Translations under genes and position numbers: made by a program
From: Pseudomonadota bacterium
GTDB lineage: Bacteria > Pseudomonadota > Alphaproteobacteria > Dongiales > Dongiaceae
DNA: 64,000 nucleotides
Assembly: GCA_016183985.1 (NCBI GenBank)
Contig: JACPDN010000011.1
Coordinates: 124,001 to 188,000, forward strand
Reading direction: 5' to 3'
The notes under the pieces: generated by a model
The model's database searches: none
Told to the model about the DNA's origin: nothing
What the model saw: the letters and a program-made list of their open reading frames with translations, nothing else
Shown: positions 26,903 to 35,735 of the stretch, piece by piece
Numbering within the stretch: the stretch's first letter is position 1
Layout of the letters: each line of letters opens with the position of its first letter

Positions 26903-26924
26903 GACTGGATTGTCTTCCAAGGAT

Positions 26925-26958
26925 GGCGGCCGGACTCGTTTCCGGCCGCCTTTCTTTT
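26925..26958 (+). terminator. Intrinsic terminator after Fe-ADH
   Basis: A perfect 10-bp stem GGCGGCCGGA/TCCGGCCGCC with a 6-base loop is followed by TTTCTTTT. Confidence 0.9.
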
Positions 26959-27102
26959 GGCCCATTGCCAGGGTGTGAGGATCTCGCTAGAAACCTCGCG
27001 TGGCCTCGTTCGAGGTCGTCCGTAAGCGTTAACGTGATGCAACGCTCACTTGCCGAGCGACTCTTTCTTGGAGCCTCCCGGCCGGCTTACGGAGCCATGT
27101 CC

Positions 27103-27339
27103 ATGAGACTGCGCAAACTTCCCAAAAACTATGCTGGCATTGTCATGCCGCTCATCCTGTCGTTGCTGATGACCTCTGTCGTCTCGGCGATCAGCGTGCT
27201 GAAGACCAGCGGTCTGCAGCACGACTTTCCCCATATCTGGCTGCATGCCTGGGGATTGTCATGGCTCGTCGCCTTTCCTGTCCTGCTTTGCGTCCTGCCG
27301 CTAGTGCGGCGCATCGTCATGGCATTGGTGCAGAATTAG
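27103..27339 (+). CDS. DUF2798 membrane protein
   Basis: A 78-residue protein with two hydrophobic helices (VMPLILSLLMTSVVSAISVL and the LHAWGLSWLVAFPVLLCVLPLVRRIV region), the layout of the DUF2798 family. ATG 27103 is eight bases after GGAG; the Met codon two codons upstream is too close to it. Longer frames into the Fe-ADH 3' region are shadows. The function is unknown. Confidence 0.75.
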   Translation: MRLRKLPKNYAGIVMPLILSLLMTSVVSAISVLKTSGLQHDFPHIWLHAWGLSWLVAFPVLLCVLPLVRRIVMALVQN

Positions 27340-27345
27340 AAGGCG

Positions 27346-27376
27346 TTGCGGAAGCCGTCATGCACGGCTTCCGCAA
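27346..27376. terminator. 13-bp perfect hairpin between convergent genes
   Basis: TTGCGGAAGCCGT (27346-27358) and ACGGCTTCCGCAA (27364-27376) pair completely around CATGC, seven bases after the DUF2798 stop and just before the end of the convergent gene. It probably acts as a bidirectional terminator, although no T-run follows. Confidence 0.55.
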
Positions 27377-27389
27377 TAGCTATGTGTGG

Positions 27390-27983
27390 TCATAGGCGGG
27401 CTGGTGAGCCTAATCGAAGGCCGCGCCACAGGCGTCTCCACAGGCGTCTCCACAGGCGTCTCCACAGGCGTCTCCACGGGCCCATATGGCCCAAGCGCTG
27501 TTTTGCCAGCGACGCGTAGCGGTCGATCTCGCGATCGATCGCGGCCTTTGTCCAACGCGATGCCAGATCACGGTCGCCGGCATAGGCGTCAGCGGCATCG
27601 GCCAGTGCCATCGCCTCGGCCAAATCGATGCGGCCGCCGCGGAGATAGGCCATGACGAGGGCGACCGGTTCCTCGGCGGCAGCCGCTATCTCCGCAACCC
27701 GTTCCGGCCTGGCGCCGAGCGCCAGCGCCCAATCGGCGACGAGGCGCGCCGGCGGCACGTTCTCGCGTCCGAAGGTATCCGCTGCAGCGATGAGGCGCGC
27801 GCAATCGTCGGCAATGGCAGCACGAATGAGATATTGGAGCAGACGAACACGGTCCCGGTCGTTGATGCCCTCGGTCGCCGCCGCGACATCGGCGGGTCCG
27901 AGACGCAGCAAGTCTCCACCCGACCTATCACGCAAATCGTCGATCGCGGTGGCGAGTTCACGCCTGCTGGCGGATCCGAACAT
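27390..27983 (-). CDS. Hypothetical alanine-rich helical protein with C-terminal WRRL repeats
   Basis: A 197-residue protein from ATG 27983 (preceded by AGGA). It is almost entirely helix-forming, rich in Ala, Arg, Asp and Leu, and may be a HEAT-like or DUF2336-like fold, but I do not recognise it with certainty. Its C-terminus is altered by a 12-bp tandem repeat (27429-27476) that adds four copies of Trp-Arg-Arg-Leu, giving a strongly basic, aromatic tail before the stop. It is 65 bp downstream of panE on the same strand. Confidence 0.6.
   Translation of the reverse strand: MFGSASRRELATAIDDLRDRSGGDLLRLGPADVAAATEGINDRDRVRLLQYLIRAAIADDCARLIAAADTFGRENVPPARLVADWALALGARPERVAEIAAAAEEPVALVMAYLRGGRIDLAEAMALADAADAYAGDRDLASRWTKAAIDREIDRYASLAKQRLGHMGPWRRLWRRLWRRLWRRLWRGLRLGSPARL
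27429..27476. repeat. 12-bp tandem repeat, four exact units
   Basis: CAGGCGTCTCCA occurs four times without change. On the minus strand each unit reads TGGAGACGCCTG, encoding WRRL in frame in the gene at 27390-27983. Unit length is a multiple of three, so copy-number change would not shift the frame. Confidence 0.95.
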
Positions 27984-28048
27984 TGAGGTTCCTACCGGCC
28001 GTCCCTGAACTCCATATGGGGTGGCCGGATCGCCACGACAAGATGCTC

Positions 28049-28993
28049 CTATAGGCCGCCACGAGCGCGGCGCGCTTCGTAGGCCTGGAGATGGCAATAG
28101 ACCATGCGCAGCACATTGGCATCGTGGCCGGCTTCATGGGCGCGGCGGTACATATCGCCGACGATGTGATCGGCTTCGATCGCATTCCCCTTCTCGATGT
28201 CGCGCAGCATGGAGGCCATGAAGGCCGAACCCGGCGCCATCAGAAGCTTCCTGGCATTGGTGAGGTAGTCGGCGCTGGGCGGATAGCCGCCTTCGGTCGC
28301 GACCGAGATCGCTTCCTGCAGCAATTCCTCGATGAGTTCGCGCCCTTCGCGCGCCGCCATGACATCGCCTGTCGCGCCGCGCATCAGGCAGGTGATGCCG
28401 GCCAGCGTGCCGATCATCACCCATTTGTCCCACAACGCCTGGTCGACGGGATCGAGGAGCTTGGAGGAGAAATTTGCGCTGCCGCAGATCGTCGCAAAAT
28501 CGCTCAATACCTGCTGCGCGCGCTCGGTCGGCGGGTAATCGTCGAGCGAGCCGAAGACGATGCGGGCAAAGTCGCTCTTATGCAAGATCTCGCCTGAGGG
28601 AGAGAGGGTGGCCTCGATCTGCGCGATGCCGGCAATGAGCTGCTCCGGGCCGAAGCGCGCACGCAGATCGTCGTGATGGCGCATACCGTTGAGAAGCGGC
28701 AGGACGACGGCGCCGGCAGCGACATGGGGTGCCACAGCTCCGACGGCGTGATCGAGGTCATAGGCCTTGCAACTCAGCACCACCAGATCGAAGGGGCCGC
28801 TGCCACGGGCTTCTTCGATGGTCTTCACCTTGAGCACGGCATCGCCCTGGGAGCTTTTGATGACCAAGCCGGTTTCCGCCAGCTTGCGCGCCCGGGCGGG
28901 GCGCACCTGGAAGGTCACGTCGGCTCCGGTTTCGATCAGCCGCCCGCCGAAATAACCACCCACGCCGCCGGCACCGAGAATCAGGATCTTCAT
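28049..28993 (-). CDS. panE: 2-Dehydropantoate 2-reductase
   Basis: A 314-residue NADPH-dependent ketopantoate reductase (ApbA/PanE) of coenzyme A synthesis. The N-terminus MKILILGAGGVGGYFGGRL is the Rossmann motif; the catalytic Lys region CKAYDL and the C-terminal ApbA_C helices (KWVMIGTLAGITCLMRG, SSMLRDIEKG-like SMLRDIEKGNAIEADHIVGD) follow in order. Several paralogues of this family have uncertain substrates, so panE is likely but not certain. It is divergent from the DUF2167 gene. Confidence 0.85.
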   Translation of the reverse strand: MKILILGAGGVGGYFGGRLIETGADVTFQVRPARARKLAETGLVIKSSQGDAVLKVKTIEEARGSGPFDLVVLSCKAYDLDHAVGAVAPHVAAGAVVLPLLNGMRHHDDLRARFGPEQLIAGIAQIEATLSPSGEILHKSDFARIVFGSLDDYPPTERAQQVLSDFATICGSANFSSKLLDPVDQALWDKWVMIGTLAGITCLMRGATGDVMAAREGRELIEELLQEAISVATEGGYPPSADYLTNARKLLMAPGSAFMASMLRDIEKGNAIEADHIVGDMYRRAHEAGHDANVLRMVYCHLQAYEARRARGGL

Positions 28994-29108
28994 GTCGCAT
29001 CTCTCCTTTTAAGGAATCTTACCTTTTGCGACACGGCAACGCCAAGGCTTGGCAATATTCTCTTTTTATTGTATTTTGCTAATAGAATTACAACTTATGA
29101 GGATAACT

Positions 29109-29993
29109 ATGAAACGCGCACTTTTGCGTGCCGCGCTGGCGGGGATGTTGTGCCTGGCGGCGGGCGCGGCCTTGGCAGAGCAAGCGCCCTATCCCAAGGA
29201 CGAGGCGGCGCTGCGCAAGGAGTTGAGCGAGATGAACTGGCTGTTCGGCCCGGACGGCTTTCAGATCGAGGCGTCGCACAGCACGGTCAAGCCGCCGGCA
29301 GGATTTTCGACCTTGTTGGGCAAAGAAGCGCAGCGCTACGAGTACCTGATCAACGGCGTTGAGTTCCCACTCACAGAGTTCGTTGTCTACAACCCCGACG
29401 ACCATGTCGAGGTCGCCATCGAATTTCGCCGCGAAGGCTTCGTTAAGGACGATGACTGGTCGGACGTCGATCCCGACGATTTTCTCAAACAGCTCATCGA
29501 AGGTCAGCAGGAAGCCAATAAGGAGCGGGCGGCTAACGGTCAGGAGCCCTTCGACGTCATCGGCTGGATTGAAAAGCCAAGTTACGATGCAACAACGCAT
29601 GTCGCACACTATGTGCTGGAACTGGGTGACGATCAGCAGCGCTGGCCCAACGCCGTCGCGGTGAAGCTGGGGCGCGAAGGCTATCACAAGTTCATCTGGG
29701 TCGGGGACATGGAGCAATACCGAGAGAACGGCAAGCAAGTGCTTGCATCAGTCCTTGACGGCCATAGCTACGACGAAGGCTATCGCTATGTCGATTACAA
29801 GGGCGGCGACAAGGTCGCGGCCTATGGCATTGCCGGACTGGTGGCGGCCGTTGCCGGCGTGAAACTCGGCAAGGGATTGTTGGCGGGTGGCCTTGCCTTC
29901 CTGGCGATCGCGGGCAAGAAGTTCGCCATTTTGATCGTGCCACTGGCGGCAGGGCTCTGGGCGGCGGTGAAGCGGTTCTTCCGCCGCTCCTGA
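29109..29993 (+). CDS. DUF2167 secreted/membrane protein
   Basis: A 294-residue protein with a clear signal peptide (cleavage after ALA at about residue 23), a globular DUF2167 region (WLFGPDGFQIEASHS, VVYNPDDHVEV, WIEKPSYDATTHVAHYVLEL), and two hydrophobic helices at the C-terminus (AAYGIAGLVAAVAGVKLG and the FAILIVPLAAGLWAAV segment) before a basic end. Family members are inner-membrane proteins of unknown function. The start is ATG 29109 after GAGGA; the in-frame ATG at 29049 has no ribosome site. Confidence 0.82.
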   Translation: MKRALLRAALAGMLCLAAGAALAEQAPYPKDEAALRKELSEMNWLFGPDGFQIEASHSTVKPPAGFSTLLGKEAQRYEYLINGVEFPLTEFVVYNPDDHVEVAIEFRREGFVKDDDWSDVDPDDFLKQLIEGQQEANKERAANGQEPFDVIGWIEKPSYDATTHVAHYVLELGDDQQRWPNAVAVKLGREGYHKFIWVGDMEQYRENGKQVLASVLDGHSYDEGYRYVDYKGGDKVAAYGIAGLVAAVAGVKLGKGLLAGGLAFLAIAGKKFAILIVPLAAGLWAAVKRFFRRS

Positions 29994-30010
29994 TCTTACA
30001 AGCGCCAGCC

Positions 30011-30643
30011 TTAGAACCTCTTGGCCATCAGATCGGCAACGGCCTTGTCGGCGATATCGCCCTCGGCGTTGAGGCCGGCGATGACACCGCGCTGGTCGGC
30101 CTCGGAGCGGTTCTGGGTGAGCTTCCATTTGCCGTCGATCTTGGCGATCGGCAGGCGGAAGCCGACGATCGCCTTCAGGAAACCGTCGATGAAATCGGCA
30201 GGCGCGTCGCTCACTGCCCAAGGGTCGGCGCGCCTGCCCTCGTGGCGGTCGGTCAGCTTGGTGACGAGTGGCAGCAGGCGGTCTCGGTCATCGAAAAACT
30301 CGACGGTCCCGCGCGCATGCACGGTGACGAAGTTCCAGGTCGGCACGACCTTGCCGTGCTCGGCCTTGGCGGCATACCAGGCGGGCGAGATATAGGCGTC
30401 AGCACCGAGGAAGATCGCCAGGGCCTCGACGCCCCTGTCGGTCTGTTTCCATTGCGGATTGCCGCGGGCGAGGTGGCCATAGAGCGTGCCGTTCGGCCCC
30501 TCCCCTGCTTCCAGCAAGACCGGAATGTGACTGGCGTCCAACCCGTCGCTGCCCAAGGTCACGAGCGAGCAAAGGCGCGCTTGGGCGATCGTCTGATGCA
30601 GGACGTCCAGGCGCTCTTCGCGAAAATGCGACGGGTTATACAT
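30011..30643 (-). CDS. PaiB-type FMN-binding negative regulator / FMN-binding split-barrel protein
   Basis: A 210-residue protein with the PaiB signature: MYNPSHF at the start, LYGHLARGNPQW, the SPAWYAAK motif, and VPTWNFVTVHARGTVEFF. PaiB proteins are FMN-binding split-barrel domains first described as transcriptional repressors in Bacillus; many proteobacterial members may be enzymes instead. It ends 17 bp from the convergent DUF2167 gene and follows an aldehyde dehydrogenase by 26 bp, so it may be the last gene of that transcript. Confidence 0.85.
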   Translation of the reverse strand: MYNPSHFREERLDVLHQTIAQARLCSLVTLGSDGLDASHIPVLLEAGEGPNGTLYGHLARGNPQWKQTDRGVEALAIFLGADAYISPAWYAAKAEHGKVVPTWNFVTVHARGTVEFFDDRDRLLPLVTKLTDRHEGRRADPWAVSDAPADFIDGFLKAIVGFRLPIAKIDGKWKLTQNRSEADQRGVIAGLNAEGDIADKAVADLMAKRF

Positions 30644-30669
30644 CGGTCTCGTCTCAAGCCTCGGCGCGG

Positions 30670-32100
30670 TTAGACCTCACCATAGCCGCCGATGCCCTTG
30701 GTTTCCAGGAAGTCATGGATACCGAAATCGGCATATTCGCGGCCATTGCCCGACTGTTTGTAGCCGCCGAAAGGCGTGAAGGCATTCCAGGCCGGGTAGT
30801 TGATCTTGACTTGGCCGGCACGGAGACGCCGCGCCACGTCGCGGGCCTTGTTCACGTCCTTCGCCTGAACATAGGCGGCAAGGCCATAGACCGTGTCGTT
30901 GGCGATGGCGATGGCCTGCTCTTCATTCTCATAGGGCATGATGGCGATCACGGGGCCGAAGATTTCCTCGCGGGCGATGGTCATGTCGTTCTTCACATTG
31001 CCAAAGACCGTCGGGCGCACATAGTAGCCGCGGTTGAGACCATCGGGGCGACCTGTGCCTCCCGTGACGAGTGTCGCCCCTTCGGCGATACCCTTTTCGA
31101 TGAGGCCCTGGATCTTGGTGTACTGGATCTCGCTCACCACGGGCCCCAGGACCGTGTCATCCGATTTCGGATCGCCGACCTTGTGGGCCTCGGCGGCCTT
31201 CTTGGCGATCTTCAGCGCCTCGTCGTGGCGGCTGGCGGGGACCAGCATGCGCGTCGGCGCATTGCAGGACTGGCCGCTATTGCCGAAGCAATTCTGGATT
31301 CCCTTGGCGACTGCGGTTTCGAGATCGGCATCGGGGAGAATGATGTTGGGCGACTTGCCGCCCAGTTCCTGGCTGACGCGCTTCACGGTATCGGCCGCCG
31401 TCTTGGCGACGATGATGCCGGCCCGGGTCGAACCGGTGAACGACACCATGTCGACATCCGGATGGCCGGCGATGACCTGGCCTACATTCGGGCCGTCACC
31501 ATTCACCAGGTTGAAGACGCCGGCCGGCACGCCAGCGGCATGCATCACTTCGGCAAAGATGATGGCATTGATCGGCGCCACTTCGGAGGGCTTCAGCACC
31601 ATGGTGCAGCCGGCGGCGATGGCAGGCGCCACCTTGCAGACGATCTGGTTCAAGGGCCAGTTCCACGGCGTGATCAGGCCGACGACGCCGATCCCTTCCC
31701 TGACGATGCGCGTTTCGCCGCGCTGTTCCTCGAAGGTGAATTCCTCCAGCGACTTGATGGTGGCTTCGAGATGCGCGCGGCCGATCCAGGCTTGCGAATT
31801 CGTCGCCAGCGACATCGGGGCGCCCATCTCGTCCGAGACCGCCTTGGCGATGTCGTCGAAACGCTTGTTATATTCCTCGAGGATGCGCTTCAGCAGCGCG
31901 AGACGCTCGGCCTTGGTCGTCTGGGTGAATTTCGGGAAAGCGGCCTTGGCGGCAGCAACGGCCTTGTTCACGTCGACGGCGGAGCCCATGGAGATCTTGG
32001 TGAAGGCTTCCTCGGTCGCCGGATTGATGACATCGATGGTCGCCGGCTTCACCGGATCGACCCACTGGCCATTGATATAGAATTTGAGATTGTTCGACAT
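30670..32100 (-). CDS. NAD(P)-dependent aldehyde dehydrogenase, tandem copy 1
   Basis: A 476-residue ALDH superfamily enzyme. Cofactor block TPWNWPLNQ, the general-base Glu in QELGGKSPNII, and the catalytic Cys in GQSCNAPTR are all present. It starts at ATG 32100 (MSNNLKFYINGQWVDP). It is the same length as the next upstream gene and close to it throughout, so it is a tandem duplicate. The substrate cannot be fixed; betaine-aldehyde, 4-aminobutyraldehyde and 3-hydroxypropionaldehyde-type enzymes all share these motifs. Confidence 0.88.
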   Translation of the reverse strand: MSNNLKFYINGQWVDPVKPATIDVINPATEEAFTKISMGSAVDVNKAVAAAKAAFPKFTQTTKAERLALLKRILEEYNKRFDDIAKAVSDEMGAPMSLATNSQAWIGRAHLEATIKSLEEFTFEEQRGETRIVREGIGVVGLITPWNWPLNQIVCKVAPAIAAGCTMVLKPSEVAPINAIIFAEVMHAAGVPAGVFNLVNGDGPNVGQVIAGHPDVDMVSFTGSTRAGIIVAKTAADTVKRVSQELGGKSPNIILPDADLETAVAKGIQNCFGNSGQSCNAPTRMLVPASRHDEALKIAKKAAEAHKVGDPKSDDTVLGPVVSEIQYTKIQGLIEKGIAEGATLVTGGTGRPDGLNRGYYVRPTVFGNVKNDMTIAREEIFGPVIAIMPYENEEQAIAIANDTVYGLAAYVQAKDVNKARDVARRLRAGQVKINYPAWNAFTPFGGYKQSGNGREYADFGIHDFLETKGIGGYGEV

Positions 32101-32219
32101 GATAGCGCTTTCCTTGAGAAACCCGCGAGATGGCAGTGGAATACAGCATTCGCCGCCACGGCCAAAGTCCCGAAATATCATGACGGCTATGTGACGCGTT
32201 GTGGTCGGTCATCTAAAGC

Positions 32220-32277
32220 GTCATGCCCGGGCCCTGTCGGCGCATGCCGACATGCGTCGGCGGGCCCCGGGCATGAC
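32220..32277. repeat. Long GTCAT hairpin between tandem aldehyde dehydrogenases
   Basis: The outer arms GTCATGCCCGG(G)GCCC pair with one bulge, and an inner GCCGAC-ATGC-GTCGGC hairpin caps the structure. This is a larger member of the window's GTCAT hairpin family and probably slows or ends transcription between the two genes. Confidence 0.7.
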
Positions 32278-32299
32278 GAAAGAATAAGACAGAGTTGCG

Positions 32300-33730
32300 T
32301 CAGGGCTTTCCGTAACCGACGACGCCCTTGGTTTCGAGGAAGTCGTGAATGGCCCAATCGGCATATTCACGGCCATTGCCGGACTGCTTGTATCCGCCAA
32401 AGGGCGCGGTAGTGTCCCAGTCCGGATAGTTGATATTGACCGTGCCGGCGCGCAGTTCGCGCGCGATCCGGCGGGCGTGGTCGATGTCCTTCGAAGCCAC
32501 ATAGGCTGCAAGGCCATAAACCGTATCATTGGCGATCTCGACCGCCTGGTCTTCGCTCTCGTAGGGCATGATGGCGAGGACCGGACCAAAGATTTCCTCG
32601 CGCGCAATCGTCATGTCGCGCGTGACGTTGCCGAAGATTGTGGGGCGCACATAGTAGCCGCGATTGAGCCCCTCCGGCCGGCCGAGACCGCCAGTCACCA
32701 GCGTCGCCCCTTCCTTGATGCCGGTTTCGATGAGGCGTTGCACCTTGCCGAATTGGATCTCGCTCACCACCGGGCCAAGCACGGTGTCATCGGCCTTCGG
32801 GTCGCCGACCTTGTGGGCCTCTGCCGCCGCCTTGGCAATCTTCAGCACTTCCTCATGACGCGTGCGCGGGACCAGCATGCGGGTCGGTGCATCGCAGGAT
32901 TGGCCGGTGTTACCGAAGCAGCCTTCGACACCCTTCTTCACGGCGACGGTGAAATCGGCATCGTCGAGAATGATGTTGGGCGACTTGCCGCCCAGTTCCT
33001 GTGCCACACGCTTCACGGTATCGGCCGCGGTCTTTGCGACGATGATGCCGGCGCGGGTCGACCCGGTGAAGGACACCATGTCGACATCCTTATGACCCGA
33101 CATGATCTGACCGACATTCGGACCATCGCCATTGATCATGTTGTAGACGCCGGCCGGTGTGCCGGCTTCATGCATCACTTCCGAGAAGATGATTCCGCTG
33201 ATCGGCGCGATTTCCGAGGGCTTCAACACCATGGTGCAGCCGGCGGCGATGGCGGGCGCCACCTTGCAGACGATTTGGTTCAGCGGCCAGTTCCACGGCG
33301 TGATGAGGGCCGCAACACCGATACCCTCTTTCACGATGCGGCTGGTGCCGCGTTGATGCTCGAACTCGAAGTCTTCGAGCGCCTTGATCGTCGCCTCGAG
33401 ATGCACGCGGCCGGCCCAGACTTGAGCCTCGCGCGCCCAGGACATCGGCGCGCCCATTTCGTCGGAGACGGCCTTGGCAATATCTTCGCCGCGCTTGTTG
33501 TAGACCTCGAGGATTTTCTTCAGCAGCGCCAGGCGTTCCGCCTTGCTGGTCTTGGTGAATTTCGGGAAGGCGGCCCTGGCGGCAGCCACGGCCTTCTCGA
33601 CATCGGCAGCGCTGCCGACCGAGATCTTCACATAGGCCTCTTCCGTCGCCGGATTGATGACGTCGAGGGTCGCCGGCTTCACCGGATCGACCCACTGACC
33701 GTTGATATAGAACTTAAGTTCGTTAGACAT
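32300..33730 (-). CDS. NAD(P)-dependent aldehyde dehydrogenase, tandem copy 2
   Basis: A 476-residue paralogue of the gene at 30670, with the same start (MSNELKFYINGQWVDP), ITPWNWPLNQIVCKVAPAIAAG, QELGGKSPNII and catalytic Cys in GQSCDAPTR. The change Asn to Asp after the catalytic Cys and scattered differences show that the copies have diverged and may differ in substrate. ATG 33730 is preceded by GAGAGTCGCC; upstream lies the broken DUF2325 gene, and a long in-frame N-terminal extension through it is an artefact. Confidence 0.88.
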   Translation of the reverse strand: MSNELKFYINGQWVDPVKPATLDVINPATEEAYVKISVGSAADVEKAVAAARAAFPKFTKTSKAERLALLKKILEVYNKRGEDIAKAVSDEMGAPMSWAREAQVWAGRVHLEATIKALEDFEFEHQRGTSRIVKEGIGVAALITPWNWPLNQIVCKVAPAIAAGCTMVLKPSEIAPISGIIFSEVMHEAGTPAGVYNMINGDGPNVGQIMSGHKDVDMVSFTGSTRAGIIVAKTAADTVKRVAQELGGKSPNIILDDADFTVAVKKGVEGCFGNTGQSCDAPTRMLVPRTRHEEVLKIAKAAAEAHKVGDPKADDTVLGPVVSEIQFGKVQRLIETGIKEGATLVTGGLGRPEGLNRGYYVRPTIFGNVTRDMTIAREEIFGPVLAIMPYESEDQAVEIANDTVYGLAAYVASKDIDHARRIARELRAGTVNINYPDWDTTAPFGGYKQSGNGREYADWAIHDFLETKGVVGYGKP

Positions 33731-33795
33731 GGCGACTCTCTCGTCTTTCTGATGATGATGAGGGGAGATTAGGGAAGAAGCGGGCGCGGAAGTCG

Positions 33796-34047
33796 TCAGA
33801 AAGCGGCGTCGACCTCGACGGAACGCGCAGTGCGCAAGGCTGCAAAGAAGGTTGTCAGCCCGGCGCTGCGCAATGGCTGATATCGCTTGCCAGCCTGACG
33901 GCAAAGGCGTTTCAGGCCACACATGGCCTCATGGCTGATGCAATTGACCGGAAAGAAGACATGCTCGGCTTGCGCGATGAGGCCCGCGGCTCACCTTGGC
34001 CTCGGCGACTTGTCCCTGAAGCGGATCGCGGAAGATCTGCAGCGTCA
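33796..34047 (-). pseudogene. DUF2325 protein, truncated and frameshifted
   Basis: Read on the minus strand, one frame from ATG 34047 runs to ...QGQVAEAKVSRG, and a second frame continues GLIAQAEHVFFPVNC, then ISHEAMCGLKRLCRQAGKR and PLRSAGLTTFFAAL, to a stop at 33798-33796. The second part matches the DUF2325 C-terminus (FFPVDCISHDA-type, KRLCRQAGKP, PLRS). Deleting one G in the run at 33983-33985 joins the frames. The N-terminal half of the domain is also missing, so this is a decayed gene. Confidence 0.7.
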
Positions 34048-34173
34048 TGATTATTGATCTATTCGTTATGCCCATATGACTATAACGTTGCCAACAAGAC
34101 GATGGCAAGCGATTGGATTTGCCGCTCAATAAGATTGCAAGCTATTGAGATGTCGTGATTTATTTGCCGGACT

Positions 34174-34428
34174 ATGAAACAAGATCTCACCCGGCTCAAA
34201 AATCTCGGGCCGACTTCGACGCGACAGTTGAAAGAAGTGGGCATCGAAACCGAGGCCGATCTGCGGCAGCTCGGAGCAGTCGCGGCTTACCGCCGGCTGA
34301 AGCATGCCTTTCCGCGGCAAATCTCACTGGTCATGCTTTATGCCCTGGCAGGCGCGCTCCACGATTGCCATTGGAACGACCTGCCACCGGGCATGAAGGA
34401 GAGCCTGAAGGCGGATGCGAAAAGCTAG
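34174..34428 (+). CDS. TfoX C-terminal domain protein
   Basis: An 84-residue stand-alone TfoX_C domain: LTRLKNLGPTSTRQLKEVGI is the helix-hairpin-helix-like start, LRQLGAVAAYRRLK follows, and LVMLYALAGALHDCHWNDLP closes the fold. TfoX/Sxy proteins regulate competence in gammaproteobacteria; in alphaproteobacteria the domain often stands alone with unknown role. The stop overlaps the convergent oxidase stop in CTAG (34425-34428). Confidence 0.83.
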   Translation: MKQDLTRLKNLGPTSTRQLKEVGIETEADLRQLGAVAAYRRLKHAFPRQISLVMLYALAGALHDCHWNDLPPGMKESLKADAKS

Positions 34429-35705
34429 ATCCGGTCCCGGAGTGCGTACCACAGCATGGCGGCGACCAGGAGCGGATGGCGCAGCAACGTACCGCCAGGG
34501 AAGGTCTGGTGGCGAACCGATGAAAACACATCGAAACGCTCGGCCGTGCCCGCAACCGCCTCGGCGATGAGCTTGCCAGCAAGACCAGTGGTCGCAACCC
34601 CCTGCCCCGAATAGCCATGGGCGAAGAAGATGTTGCCCATGCGCCCGAACTGCGGCAGGCGCGAAGCCGTGATGGCCAGCATGCCGCCCCAGCCGAAATC
34701 GATGCGCTTGTGGGCGTATTGCGGATAAACGCGGGCGAGATAGGGCTGCACGAACGCGCCGATATCGGCAGGCGGCTGCGTGTTGTAACGCTCGCCGCCG
34801 CCGAAAAGAATGCGCCGGTCGGCCGAGAGGCGCCAATAACTCACCACGAATTTGGTGTCGCAGACGCAGACGTCATTGGTGATGGCGTCCTTGGCCTCGT
34901 TCTCGTTGAGCGGCTCCGTGCCGACGATGAAATTGGCAATCGGCATGATCTTGCCGGCGATGCGCGGTTCCAAATCACCGAGATAGGCGTTGCAGCCCAA
35001 TACCACATATTTCGCCTGCACCTCGCCCTGTGTTGTGACGACACGATTGATGGCGCCCTTGTCGATGCGCACGACATGGCTCTGCTCGTGTATCACCGCG
35101 CCGGCCGTCATCGCCGCCTCGGCGAGGCCTTGCGCATAATTCAAAGGATGGAGGTGGCCGCCGCCCGAGTCCTTGACGCCGCAATGGAAGATTTCGGAGC
35201 CGAGTTCGGCACGCGTCAGCTGCTTGTCCAGGAACTTTGTGCCCTTGTAACCATAGACACGCTCAAGGCAGGCGACTTCGTCCTCCATCCATTGCTGGTC
35301 ACGCGCCTTGCTGGCGACATGGAGCGTGCCGGATTTCAGATCGCAGGCGATATTATGCTTGGCGACGCGGTCGACGATGATCTGCCGCGCCTCCTCGCTC
35401 ATATTGAAGAGAAGCTTGGCGCGTTCTTGACCGAAGGCCGTGATGAGTTCTTCTGGCCCCTTGCGCAGGCCGAGATTGATCTGCCCGCCATTGCGGCCAG
35501 AGGCGCCCCAACCGACGCGCGCCTGTTCGAGCAACACCACCTTGTAACCGCGCTCAGCCAAATGCAGCGCTGCGGACAAACCGGTGAAGCCGCCGCCGAT
35601 CACGCAGACATCCGCCGTGACACTGCCGGAGAGCGGTTCCAGACGCCGGAACGCATTGGCAGTGGCAGCGTAATAGGAATTCTGCGGATGTTCGAACGGC
35701 CCCAT
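34425..35705 (-). CDS. FAD-dependent amine oxidase, gamma-glutamylputrescine oxidase-like
   Basis: A 426-residue DAO-fold flavoenzyme. VIGGGFTGLSAALHLAERG near residue 36 binds FAD. The RVGWGASGRNGGQI block, GCNAYLGDLEP, and FFAHGYSGQGVATTGLAGKL near the C-terminus are typical of the PuuB/OrdL group that oxidises gamma-glutamylputrescine or related amines. It is the last gene of a minus-strand run (alpha/beta hydrolase, EamA exporter, ChaC-like cyclotransferase, this oxidase) with a 30-bp gap before it. Other amine or amino-acid substrates are possible. Confidence 0.83.
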   Translation of the reverse strand: MGPFEHPQNSYYAATANAFRRLEPLSGSVTADVCVIGGGFTGLSAALHLAERGYKVVLLEQARVGWGASGRNGGQINLGLRKGPEELITAFGQERAKLLFNMSEEARQIIVDRVAKHNIACDLKSGTLHVASKARDQQWMEDEVACLERVYGYKGTKFLDKQLTRAELGSEIFHCGVKDSGGGHLHPLNYAQGLAEAAMTAGAVIHEQSHVVRIDKGAINRVVTTQGEVQAKYVVLGCNAYLGDLEPRIAGKIMPIANFIVGTEPLNENEAKDAITNDVCVCDTKFVVSYWRLSADRRILFGGGERYNTQPPADIGAFVQPYLARVYPQYAHKRIDFGWGGMLAITASRLPQFGRMGNIFFAHGYSGQGVATTGLAGKLIAEAVAGTAERFDVFSSVRHQTFPGGTLLRHPLLVAAMLWYALRDRI

Positions 35706-35735
35706 GATGTCCCCGACCTTGTGACAGATGGGGGT

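Noticed and set aside
27429-27476. Tandem 12-mers as a replication-origin iteron set
   Set aside because: Only four units, contiguous without spacing, inside a coding frame, and no replication gene nearby.
30715-33772. Plus-strand open frames opposite both aldehyde dehydrogenases
   Set aside because: Antisense shadows of conserved ALDH genes with Arg/Gly/Asp-rich composition and no motifs.
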